This document shows, one piece after another, positions 42,024 through 48,852 of a DNA stretch of 58,233 nt (position 1 is its first letter; the number at the start of each line of letters is the position of its first letter). The translations under genes and the position numbers were made by a program. The DNA is from AC-9 sp051984395 (lineage in GTDB: Bacteria > Actinomycetota > Acidimicrobiia > Acidimicrobiales > AC-9), in NCBI GenBank assembly GCA_051984395.1, contig JBPYEZ010000063.1, positions 1-58,233 on the forward strand, written 5' to 3'. Below the pieces are notes generated by a model. That model had not been told where the DNA came from. It ran no database searches and saw only the letters and a program-made list of their open reading frames with translations.

Positions 42024-42662
42024 TCGACGCTGTGCCAGGACGGTGACGAGTGGCGGCAGGACGACCGGATCCTCACGGGGGTCGACGTCGGTGAGGCTGG
42101 CGAGGTAGTCGGTCACCGGACCAGGGCCGGCACCGGCCGGCGCCTCGGCCCAGGCGTCGACGAGGTCCAGGCCGGCCTGGCTCACGAGGGCGGGCAGCAG
42201 CGAGCCGAGGTCGGGGTGGGGAGCCCCGGGCATCGACAGCGCACCGCCGCCGATCCGGCCGGCGCTGGTGATCGGCTCCTGGGCGACGACCCACCCACCG
42301 GTTCGCACGGCGGCGGCCATGCGCTTCAGCACCGCCACCGGCTCGACCACGTGCATGAGGAGGAACCGGCAGAAGGCCAGGTCCACCGGCTCGGGCAGCA
42401 GCAGGTCCTCGCCGGCCTGGGTGATGGCCAGCACCTGGGTGTGGGCGGCGGCGGTCTGCGCCACCGCGTCCCGAGCGCGGGGGTCGTTGTCGACCGCGTA
42501 CACCCGCCCGGTGCGCCCCACCATCTCGGCCAGGGCCACGCTCACGTCTCCACCGCCCGCGCCGACGTCGACGCAACGCCATCCCTCTCCGACGCCCAGC
42601 CGTTCCAGGGCAGTGGCCAGTGGGCGGCGATAGACGTCGTTTCGGAGCCCCAGCTCGGTCAT
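42021..42662 (-). CDS. Class I SAM-dependent methyltransferase
   Basis: Methyltransferase domain protein, 213 aa. The SAM-binding motif I is CVDVGAGGGDVSVALAEMVG (about 30-49), motif II VYAVDNDPRARDAV, and motif post-II DLAFCRFLLMHVVEPVAVLK. The C-terminal part (from about 145) is variable and defines an unknown substrate. It reads away from the divergent acyl-CoA dehydrogenase at 42729 and toward the one at 40403. ATG 42662 overlaps the stop of a possible 15-codon leader ORF, and it has no strong ribosome-binding site of its own. Confidence 0.85.
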   Translation of the reverse strand: MTELGLRNDVYRRPLATALERLGVGEGWRCVDVGAGGGDVSVALAEMVGRTGRVYAVDNDPRARDAVAQTAAAHTQVLAITQAGEDLLLPEPVDLAFCRFLLMHVVEPVAVLKRMAAAVRTGGWVVAQEPITSAGRIGGGALSMPGAPHPDLGSLLPALVSQAGLDLVDAWAEAPAGAGPGPVTDYLASLTDVDPREDPVVLPPLVTVLAQRR

Positions 42663-42706
42663 GCCGCTCGCACCGCGTCGCCGACCTCGCCGATGGCCAC
42701 GGGCAT
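42659..42706 (-). CDS. Possible leader ORF upstream of the methyltransferase (MPVAIGEVGDAVRAA)
   Basis: A 15-codon ORF starts at ATG 42706, 5 bases after TACCGT, and its TGA overlaps the ATG of the methyltransferase gene (ATGA). If the transcript is leaderless this ORF would be translated first and would deliver ribosomes to the methyltransferase start. No composition signal shows that it is a real gene. Confidence 0.35.
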   Translation of the reverse strand: MPVAIGEVGDAVRAA

Positions 42707-42711
42707 GCCCG

Positions 42712-42721
42712 ACGGTAGCCT
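42712..42721. promoter_or_regulatory. Divergent promoter with two -10 boxes sharing one TA
   Basis: ACGGTAGCCT reads TAGCCT on the plus strand (42716-42721) and TACCGT on the minus strand (42717-42712). The plus box is 7 bases before GTG 42729; the minus box is 5 bases before ATG 42706. The two -10 elements overlap by their TA step. Confidence 0.5.
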
Positions 42722-42728
42722 GTCGGCC

Positions 42729-43886
42729 GTGCCGAACCGAACCGATCCGGCGTTGGCCGACGACCTCGTCGAGGCCGTGCGGACGTTCGTGGCCAAGGAG
42801 GTGATGCCGGTCGCCTCCTCACTCGAGCACGCCGACGCCTATCCGGACGACCTCGTCGAGGCCATGCGGGACCTGGGCCTGTTCGGGTGCCTGGTCCCCG
42901 TCGAGCACGGAGGCCTCGGCCTCGACACCGTGACCTACTCCCGCATCGTGGCCGAGCTGGCAGCAGGCTGGATGTCGCTCACGGGCGTGCTCAACACCCA
43001 CATGATCGTCACGACCCTCCTCGTTCAGCACGGGACGGCCGCCCAGCGGGCCCGCTGGCTGCCCCGTCTGGCCACGGGCGAGCTCCGGGGAGCGCTGTCG
43101 CTGAGCGAGCCCGACGCCGGCAGCGACACGGCAGCGCTGCGCTGCCGGGCCCGGCGGGACGGCGACACCTACGTGCTCGACGGCACCAAGATGTGGGTCA
43201 CCAACGGCGAGCGGGCCGGGCTCGTCGCCCTGGCCGCCCGCGCATCGGAGGGCGTCACCTGCTTCATGGTCGAGAAGGAGCCCGGCCCCCGCTCCGGTGG
43301 CATCACCATCTCGCGGCGGATCGGGAAGCTCGGCTACAAGGGCATCGAGACCGTCGAGATGTCCTATGACGGCCACGTGGTCCCCGACGACGCAGTGCTC
43401 GGGGGAGCGGCGGGGTTGGGCAGGGGCCTGCCCCAGATCCTGGGCGGGCTCGAGCTCGGGCGGGTGAACATCGCGGCGCGCGCCTGCGGGGTCGCGGGTG
43501 CGGCGTTCGACGCCGCTATCCGCTATGCCCAGCAGCGGGAGGCGTTCGGGGTGCCGATCGCCCGCCATCAGGCCATCCAGTTCAAGCTGGCGGACATGGG
43601 GACCAAGCTCGAGGCGGCCCGTCTGCTCACCCGCTCGGCCGCCGAGAAGCTCGATGCCGGTGAGCGGGCCGACGTGGAGGCCGGCATGGCCAAGCTCTTC
43701 GCCTCCGAGGCGGCGCTGGAGATCGCCACCGAGTCGATGCGCATCCACGGCGGGTACGGCTACAGCACCGAGCTGCCGATCGAGCGGTACTTCCGGGATG
43801 CCCCGCTGATGATCATCGGCGAGGGGACGAACGAGATCCAGCGCATGGTGATCGCCCGGGGACTGCTCGGCCGCCATCCCCTCTGA
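42729..43886 (+). CDS. Acyl-CoA dehydrogenase, standard length
   Basis: FAD-dependent acyl-CoA dehydrogenase, 385 aa, of usual family size. It shows FVAKEVMPVASSLEHADAYP, GLFGCLVPVEHGGLGLDTVT, ALSLSEPDAGSDTAALR (FAD loop), GTKMWVTNGERAGLVALAA, GKLGYKGIETVEMSYDGHVV and YAQQREAFGVPIARHQAIQ. Signature 2 is MRIHGGYGYSTELPIERYFR, followed by IIGEGTNEIQRMVIARGLLG. The Glu-rich active-site loop is near the last motif, as in short-chain and glutaryl-type members. Electrons would go to electron-transfer flavoprotein. GTG 42729 follows the shared -10 box; longer frames overlap the divergent methyltransferase gene. Confidence 0.92.
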   Translation: MPNRTDPALADDLVEAVRTFVAKEVMPVASSLEHADAYPDDLVEAMRDLGLFGCLVPVEHGGLGLDTVTYSRIVAELAAGWMSLTGVLNTHMIVTTLLVQHGTAAQRARWLPRLATGELRGALSLSEPDAGSDTAALRCRARRDGDTYVLDGTKMWVTNGERAGLVALAARASEGVTCFMVEKEPGPRSGGITISRRIGKLGYKGIETVEMSYDGHVVPDDAVLGGAAGLGRGLPQILGGLELGRVNIAARACGVAGAAFDAAIRYAQQREAFGVPIARHQAIQFKLADMGTKLEAARLLTRSAAEKLDAGERADVEAGMAKLFASEAALEIATESMRIHGGYGYSTELPIERYFRDAPLMIIGEGTNEIQRMVIARGLLGRHPL

Positions 43887-43963
43887 CGGCCGGGGCGGGG
43901 TCGGCGCCCGCCCGGGGCGGCATTCCTGAGAGTCACGCAGAACGAGGCCCCCGAGCCGCGGGC

Positions 43964-43969
43964 TACGGT
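43964..43969 (+). promoter_or_regulatory. -10 box (TACGGT), leaderless
   Basis: TACGGT lies 8 bases before GTG 43978. Confidence 0.5.
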
Positions 43970-43977
43970 GGCCGCTC

Positions 43978-44409
43978 GTGAAGGTGACCATGTTGCTGTG
44001 CGACTCGGCCCAGGTGGCGGACGGGAAGCTGTTCATCCTCGGCGCAGGCTGGAGCATGATCGGCCCCGAACCTGCTCCCTCGGCGGTGGCGTTGAAGATC
44101 GAGGTCGGCTGGCAGGAGGCGCTCCAGCCCCATCACTGGGAGCTGTACCTGGTCGACGCGGACGGGAGGGACGTGAACATCGACACCCCCGAGGGCCCCC
44201 GTCCGGTCGAGGTACGGGGGGACTTCCACGTGGGACGGCCCACCGGCGTGCCCGAGGGCAGCCCGAGCGACGTCGCTCTGGCCGTCAACCTGGGCCCGGT
44301 CCCGCTGGCGACCGGCTCCCGCTACACCTGGAGGCTCAGCATCGACGGGGAGACCGACCAGAGCTGGGAGCTCGGGTTCAGCACCAGGCCGTCGGTGCCG
44401 ACGCCGTGA
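43978..44409 (+). CDS. DUF6941-like protein of unknown function
   Basis: Small protein of 143 aa with a beta-rich pattern and no signal peptide, membrane segment or catalytic motif. Conserved-looking parts are KVTMLLCDSAQVADGKLFIL, GAGWSMIGPEPAPSAVALKI and RYTWRLSIDGETDQSW. This pattern matches the domain named DUF6941 as I remember it. No function is known. It is translated together with the following MaoC gene, whose GTG overlaps its stop by 4 bases, so a role near CoA-ester metabolism is possible but unproven. Confidence 0.7.
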   Translation: MKVTMLLCDSAQVADGKLFILGAGWSMIGPEPAPSAVALKIEVGWQEALQPHHWELYLVDADGRDVNIDTPEGPRPVEVRGDFHVGRPTGVPEGSPSDVALAVNLGPVPLATGSRYTWRLSIDGETDQSWELGFSTRPSVPTP

Positions 44410-44918
44410 CGGTCCACGAGCGTCCCTTCGGCGCATACCTGGAGGACTTCGAAGTCGGCGATGTCTACCGGCACTGGCCCGGCAAGACGATCACCGAGTA
44501 CGACGACCATCTCTTCTGCATGATCACGATGAACCACCACCCGTTGCACACCAACGAGTGGTTTGCCGAGTCCGAGACCGTGCACGGCCGCAACGTCGTC
44601 GTCGGCAACCTCGTCTACTCGCTGGTGCTCGGCATGAGCGTCCCCGACATCAGTGGGTCCTCGATCGCCAATCTGGAGGTCGAGTCGCTCGTCCACCGCT
44701 TCCCGACCTTTCACGGCGACACCGTCTACGCCGAGACCCGGATCCTCGACGTCGTCCCTTCGCGTTCCAAGGACGACCGGGGGATCGTGACGGTCGAGAC
44801 GAAGGGCTTCAACCAGCGGAGCGAGGAGGTCTGCTACTTCCGCCGTAAGGTCATGGTCTGGAAGCGGGAGCATGCTCCGGCGCGGCGCCGTCCGTACGGC
44901 GAAGGCGTGTGGGACTGA
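44406..44918 (+). CDS. MaoC-type hot-dog dehydratase
   Basis: Hydratase of the MaoC / R-specific enoyl-CoA hydratase group, 170 aa. YLEDFEVGDVYRHWPGKTIT opens the fold, and EYDDHLFCMITMNHHPLHTN holds the active-site Asp and His region of MaoC proteins. VVVGNLVYSLVLGMSVPDIS, FHGDTVYAETRILDVVPSRS and the end motif follow. The size and motif pattern resemble mesaconyl-CoA hydratases, which would fit the malyl-CoA-lyase-like gene at 38721, but other enoyl-CoA substrates are equally possible. GTG 44406 overlaps the stop of the DUF6941 gene. Confidence 0.83.
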   Translation: MTVHERPFGAYLEDFEVGDVYRHWPGKTITEYDDHLFCMITMNHHPLHTNEWFAESETVHGRNVVVGNLVYSLVLGMSVPDISGSSIANLEVESLVHRFPTFHGDTVYAETRILDVVPSRSKDDRGIVTVETKGFNQRSEEVCYFRRKVMVWKREHAPARRRPYGEGVWD

Positions 44919-44947
44919 GAGGTCCTGGCCGCGGGCCGGCGTCCGTC

Positions 44948-44963
44948 TGAGACATATGTCACA
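44948..44963. promoter_or_regulatory. CRP/FNR-like palindromic site upstream of the MBL-fold gene
   Basis: TGAGACATATGTCACA contains the perfect 10-bp palindrome GACATATGTC. It matches the TGTGA-N6-TCACA consensus at 9 of 10 positions. Its centre is about 50 bases before the start codon of the downstream gene, upstream of the -10 box at 44992. A CRP-type regulator and the site's function are not shown by the window. Confidence 0.4.
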
Positions 44964-44991
44964 GTGAATTATCCGGTCCGACACGCGCGGG

Positions 44992-44997
44992 TAACCT
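44992..44997 (+). promoter_or_regulatory. -10 box (TAACCT), leaderless
   Basis: TAACCT lies 8 bases before GTG 45006 and favours this start over the upstream ATG 44964. Confidence 0.55.
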
Positions 44998-45005
44998 CCT
45001 GTTCA

Positions 45006-45866
45006 GTGCCAAGGGGGGCAACGCTGAAGGTCACCTTCTACGGGGTGCGAGGATCGTGCCCCTGTCCGAGCGAAGCCAATCGACGCTATGGCGGGAACAC
45101 CGCCTGCGTCGTCATCGACGCCCCTGGTGAGCTCCCGATCATCCTCGATCTCGGGACCGGGCTGCGACAGTTCGGGGACCACCAGCCGACCGACGGCTCG
45201 TTTCGCGCCACGGCGTTCCTCACCCACATCCACTGGGACCATGTGCAGGGCCTCCCGTTCTTCCCGCCCATCGATCGGGTCGGTGCCACGCTCGACGTCT
45301 ATGGCCCTCCCCAGACGGAGGGCTCCCTGCACGACGTGTTCGGGAACTTCATGCGCCCCCCATACTTCCCCGTTCATTTCAGCGAGCTGCGGGGCGACAT
45401 CCGCTTCCACGACGTGGTCGACGAGGACCTCGCCGTGGGGGCGGCCAAGGTGCGGATCCGTCCGGTCCCCCACTGCGGACCGACCATCGGCTTCAGGGTC
45501 GAGACCGGGGGCCGGAGCATCGCCTACGTCAGCGACCACCAGGCTCCGGTGTCGCTGCGCGGCGTCGCGGACAGCGTGCTCGAGCTGTGCGACGGTGTCG
45601 ACCTGCTGATCCACGACGCCCAGTACACGCCGAGCGAGTTCCGGGAGAAGGCCCACTGGGGTCATTGCACCGTCGACTACGCTCTCCTCGTGGCCAAGGA
45701 GGCCGGCGCCCACCGGCTCGCTCTGTTCCATCACGATCCCGCTCACAACGACGACGAGCTCGACCGGCTTCTGTCGAGCGCCCGCCACAGCTCCAGCGCT
45801 GCTGGCGGCGTGGACGAGGTGACGGCGGCCTCCGAGGGCCTGGTTATCGACCTCCACCGCCCCTGA
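45006..45866 (+). CDS. Metallo-beta-lactamase-fold hydrolase
   Basis: MBL-fold metallohydrolase of the Lactamase_B_2 type, 286 aa. N-terminus VTFYGVRGSCPCPSEANRRY; YGGNTACVVIDAP; metal site THIHWDHVQGLPFFPP (HxHxDH), His in RIRPVPHCGPTIGF, Asp in LLIHDAQYTPSEF and His in ALFHHDPAHNDDELD. The arrangement allows two metals and suggests a phosphodiesterase or similar hydrolase; the substrate is unknown. The start GTG 45006 is set by the -10 box. A CRP-like site upstream raises the idea of cyclic-nucleotide control, but this is an inference. Confidence 0.87.
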   Translation: MPRGATLKVTFYGVRGSCPCPSEANRRYGGNTACVVIDAPGELPIILDLGTGLRQFGDHQPTDGSFRATAFLTHIHWDHVQGLPFFPPIDRVGATLDVYGPPQTEGSLHDVFGNFMRPPYFPVHFSELRGDIRFHDVVDEDLAVGAAKVRIRPVPHCGPTIGFRVETGGRSIAYVSDHQAPVSLRGVADSVLELCDGVDLLIHDAQYTPSEFREKAHWGHCTVDYALLVAKEAGAHRLALFHHDPAHNDDELDRLLSSARHSSSAAGGVDEVTAASEGLVIDLHRP

Positions 45867-45867
45867 C

Positions 45868-46377
45868 GTGGCGGCGCAGGACGACCTCGAGCGCGGGTCG
45901 GCGGCGACGTTCGACACCGCTCGGTACCGCGAGGTGCTGGGTCACTTCGCCACGGGTGTCGCCGTCGTGACCACTGCCGACGACGATGGGCCGGCCGGCT
46001 TCACCTGTCAGGCCTTCAACGCCTTGTCTCTCGACCCACCCCTGGTCGTGTTCGCCCCGTCCCGCTCGTCACAGAGCTGGCCGAGGATCGAGCAGACGAG
46101 AGTGTTCTGCGCCAACGTGCTGACCGAGGACCAGGAGGCGCTGGGGCGGGTGTTCGCCACCAAGAGCCAGCAGAAGTTCGACGGCGTGGGATGGCGCCCC
46201 GGGTCCACCGGATCTCCGGTCCTGCACGACGCCCTGGCCTGGGTGGAGTGTCGCCTCGAGGCGGCCCACGACGGCGGCGATCACCTCGTCGCCATCGGTC
46301 GCGTGCTCGACATGGGCGTGGGGCACGGCCATCCGCTCGTGTTCTACCGGGGAGGCTTCGGCCGCTTCGAGGCGTGA
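45868..46377 (+). CDS. Flavin reductase-like FMN-binding protein
   Basis: FMN-binding split-barrel protein of the flavin reductase family, 169 aa. RYREVLGHFATGVAVVTTAD is the family start, PAGFTCQAFNALSLDPPLVV binds flavin, then VFCANVLTEDQEALGRVFA and KFDGVGWRPGSTGSPVL follow. Such proteins supply reduced flavin to monooxygenases; no partner monooxygenase is seen in the window. GTG 45868 is one base after the upstream stop codon, so it is probably co-transcribed with the MBL-fold gene. Confidence 0.87.
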   Translation: MAAQDDLERGSAATFDTARYREVLGHFATGVAVVTTADDDGPAGFTCQAFNALSLDPPLVVFAPSRSSQSWPRIEQTRVFCANVLTEDQEALGRVFATKSQQKFDGVGWRPGSTGSPVLHDALAWVECRLEAAHDGGDHLVAIGRVLDMGVGHGHPLVFYRGGFGRFEA

Positions 46378-46382
46378 CCGCC

Positions 46383-46388
46383 TAACCT
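46383..46388 (+). promoter_or_regulatory. -10 box (TAACCT), leaderless
   Basis: TAACCT lies 7 bases before GTG 46396. Confidence 0.55.
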
Positions 46389-46395
46389 CGCCGTC

Positions 46396-46947
46396 GTGCC
46401 CACCGTCACCCCATCGGCGCAGATCATCGATGTCGTGGTGGTGCAGCCCGACGTCCACGGGGACGAGCGGGGGCGCTTCCTGGAGACCTACCGCCGATCG
46501 TGGTTTCCCCTGGGGCGCGAGATGGTGCAGGGGAGCTGCTCGGACAAGCGGGCCGGCGCGCTGGTGGGCCTCCACTACCACCTGCACCAGGCCGACTACT
46601 GGTACGTGGTGCGGGGCGAGGCCCGCGTGGTGCTCCACGACCTCCGCCTGGGGTCGCCCACCGACGGCGCCACCATGGCACTCGACCTCGGTGAGCGGAC
46701 GGGCCTCGGCGTCTTCATCCCCCCCGGTGTGGCCCACGGCTTCGCCGCGCTGGCCGACATGACGCTGACCTACCTGGTCGACGGCTACTACAACCCGGCG
46801 GACGAGCTGGGAGTGGCTTGGGACGACCCGGAGGTCGGCGCCGACTGGGGGGTGACGTCCCCGGTCGTCTCCGACCGGGACCGGACCAACCCCCGCCGTT
46901 CGGATCTGCCTCCCGCCAGGCGCCCGACCCTCGGGCTACGGGCATGA
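46396..46947 (+). CDS. RmlC-like dTDP-4-dehydrorhamnose 3,5-epimerase family protein
   Basis: Cupin-fold sugar epimerase, 183 aa. VVQPDVHGDERGRFLETYRR is the family start (DxRG, FxExY). GALVGLHYHLHQADYWYVVR holds the catalytic His and substrate-binding residues, and RTGLGVFIPPGVAHGFAALA plus TYLVDGYYNPADELGVAWDD complete the active site. RmlC makes dTDP-4-keto-L-rhamnose; other dTDP-sugar epimerases look alike, and no other rml gene is in the window. GTG 46396 is set by the -10 box. Confidence 0.87.
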   Translation: MPTVTPSAQIIDVVVVQPDVHGDERGRFLETYRRSWFPLGREMVQGSCSDKRAGALVGLHYHLHQADYWYVVRGEARVVLHDLRLGSPTDGATMALDLGERTGLGVFIPPGVAHGFAALADMTLTYLVDGYYNPADELGVAWDDPEVGADWGVTSPVVSDRDRTNPRRSDLPPARRPTLGLRA

Positions 46948-46981
46948 GTGGCTTCTGCGCCGAGGGCGTCTAGGCTGGTGA

Positions 46982-47029
46982 GAGGCCTGGCGGGTCGCTC
47001 ATGAGGCCTGGCGGTCTGTGAAACACAGA
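46982..47029. promoter_or_regulatory. Direct and inverted repeats upstream of the RodZ-tail gene
   Basis: A 12-base direct repeat, GAGGCCTGGCGG, occurs at 46982-46993 and 47003-47014 (period 21, two helical turns). It is followed directly by TCTGTG-AAA-CACAGA (47015-47029), a perfect 6-bp inverted repeat. All lie upstream of the -10 box at 47051, a normal place for operator sites. Confidence 0.45.
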
Positions 47030-47050
47030 GTCTCCGATTATTCGGTTCAA

Positions 47051-47056
47051 TAGAGT
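47051..47056 (+). promoter_or_regulatory. -10 box (TAGAGT) upstream of the RodZ-tail gene
   Basis: TAGAGT would start a transcript near 47063, leaving a leader of about 50-70 bases that contains a strong hairpin. Confidence 0.45.
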
Positions 47057-47081
47057 CTCGTGTACGGCAACGGGAGTGACA

Positions 47082-47112
47082 TCCCGAAGGGGTCCACGAC
47101 CCCCCGTCGGGA
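47082..47112 (+). promoter_or_regulatory. Leader hairpin upstream of the RodZ-tail gene
   Basis: TCCCGA (47082-47087) pairs with TCGGGA (47107-47112), and inside it GGGGTC (47089-47094) pairs with GACCCC (47098-47103) around a CAC loop. The hairpin ends 3 or 18 bases before the two candidate start codons, so it could influence translation. No U-tract follows, so it is not a normal terminator. Confidence 0.5.
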
Positions 47113-47115
47113 AAG

Positions 47116-48831
47116 GTGGGCACGCGGACAATGAGCATCTTGCTCCTCGTCGTGGTCCTGCTCGTCGTAGCCATCGTGCTGTCCCGACTGACCTGGGCGT
47201 CTCTGGGAGAACGGCAGTCGATCAGGCACCACGAGCAGGCGATGGACGTGCTGCGGTCGGTGTCGGGCCGCCCGGTCGGGCCCGACGAGACCGAGGTGGA
47301 GGAACACGGCGGCGCGCACGTCAAGTCATCGGCGCACAACACCGGTGGCTTTCCCGCGCCCGCCGACACCAGGGCGGTGCCCGAGGCAACCGCGCACCGC
47401 GACGACACCATTCGGATCCTCAGGGCCGAGCCGACCGGCGCCGCACCGTCCAACCTCGAGGCGGCCGAGGGTCGGACGGATCCGGCGGCGGCGTCGGCCG
47501 CCTCGACGCGACCCGCCCCGCCGCCGACCGGCCCGCCCGCGGGTCCGGACGCAGCCGAGCAGCCGGCGGGCGTCGAGGCCCGCCCGGCCGGCGCTGGATC
47601 GGGACCGAGCTGGGAGCCGGCCGACTCACGCCCGCGCTCGCCCGACCTCGACGGAGACCAGGCCAAGCCTGCTTTCGTGTTCATCGCCGACGACAGCGGC
47701 CAGCCCGGTCCCATCACCGTGCCACCGAGCGTCGCCGACGCTGTCCGCCGCAGCGGTCGCGGTCGCTGGGGCGACGGACGGAGCGATGGTCAGCGGCGCA
47801 CGAACGGCGGACGGGTCGACGAGCCACGTCCGGCAGACGAGCCTGCCGCCGCGCCGTCGGTGCTGCCCAGGCCACCCTCGCTCGAGGAGCAGGAGTGGTC
47901 CGCCTCGTCCAGGAGCGAGGCCCGGTCGCGTTCGCGGGCGCGGACTCGATCGAGACTGTGGGGGCGCGTACTGGCCCCGGTCCACGCCACGGGACGGATG
48001 GCATCGGAAGCGCGCGGTCGTCTCGGGTCCGCCCACCGTCCTGTCCCGCCTGCCGGCGACGTCGCTCGCGCCGACGACGGGTGGTTGGGAGGCGTCCCTG
48101 GTGAGCCGACAGGTGAGGGCGTGACGGTCATGACGGCCGATGCCCCGCCCGTCGCCACCGGTCCCGAAAGAGGGGAAGCCGTCGCCGAGACGGCTCCCAG
48201 CCCCGCGGCACCTGCGGGCCCGCCGCCTTCGGGCCCGCCGCCCGGCCCCGATCGTGACTGGTTCAGCGCCGCAAGCGACGGCGTCGGGACCGCCGCTTTC
48301 GACGGCCGTCAGGCCGAGCAGCCGGGGCCGCCGTTCCTCCAGCGGTCGGCGCGGGCGCGGCGGCGCGGCGTCGTCGTGGGCCTGGCGACCGTCGTGGTCG
48401 TCGTCTGTGTCGTTGCCGGCGTCCTGGTGGCGACGATGTCGGGCTCCTCCAACTCGAGCAAGGCCCCGCCCAGCCGGCAGGCGTCGCCCCCGGCGAGGCC
48501 AGCTCCTGGTCCTGCTCCGGCTCCCTCGCCGCTGACACTGGTCTCCCACGACGACAACGGGGCCGTGTACAACCTCAACGCCGGTCGGGTCTCCTTGTCG
48601 GCCGTGGCCAGCGGGCGAGTCTGGATCGAGGTCGTCTCCGGCACCGGACCGTACGGTCAGGTGCTGTGGCAGGGCATCCTCACCGACGGCCAGAGTCAGC
48701 AGGTCACCAACGACGCGCCGGTCTGGGTCCGCATCGGTGCCGCGTCCAACGTGGCCGTGACCGTCAACGGAGGCGGCGTCGTGCTTCCGCAGTCACCGAC
48801 GACCTACAACCTCACCTTCTCGCAGGCCTAG
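47116..48831 (+). CDS. Disordered membrane protein with RodZ-type C-terminal domain
   Basis: Protein of 571 aa. An N-terminal hydrophobic segment (ILLLVVVLLVVAIVLSRLTW) is followed by about 390 residues rich in Ala, Pro, Arg and Ser with little order. A second membrane segment (VVVGLATVVVVVCVVAGVLVATM) and a Pro-rich linker lead to a C-terminal domain of about 100 residues. That domain resembles the DUF4115 tail of RodZ (ALSAVASGRVWIEV-like SLSAVASGRVWIEVVSG, LTDGQSQQV, VWVRIGAASNVAVTVNGG). RodZ links MreB to the cell wall, but the N-terminal helix-turn-helix of RodZ is absent here, so the function is unknown. ATG 47131 is an alternative start. Confidence 0.65.
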   Translation: MGTRTMSILLLVVVLLVVAIVLSRLTWASLGERQSIRHHEQAMDVLRSVSGRPVGPDETEVEEHGGAHVKSSAHNTGGFPAPADTRAVPEATAHRDDTIRILRAEPTGAAPSNLEAAEGRTDPAAASAASTRPAPPPTGPPAGPDAAEQPAGVEARPAGAGSGPSWEPADSRPRSPDLDGDQAKPAFVFIADDSGQPGPITVPPSVADAVRRSGRGRWGDGRSDGQRRTNGGRVDEPRPADEPAAAPSVLPRPPSLEEQEWSASSRSEARSRSRARTRSRLWGRVLAPVHATGRMASEARGRLGSAHRPVPPAGDVARADDGWLGGVPGEPTGEGVTVMTADAPPVATGPERGEAVAETAPSPAAPAGPPPSGPPPGPDRDWFSAASDGVGTAAFDGRQAEQPGPPFLQRSARARRRGVVVGLATVVVVVCVVAGVLVATMSGSSNSSKAPPSRQASPPARPAPGPAPAPSPLTLVSHDDNGAVYNLNAGRVSLSAVASGRVWIEVVSGTGPYGQVLWQGILTDGQSQQVTNDAPVWVRIGAASNVAVTVNGGGVVLPQSPTTYNLTFSQA

Positions 48832-48852
48832 GCGAGCGCGCCCTCGCCGCGC

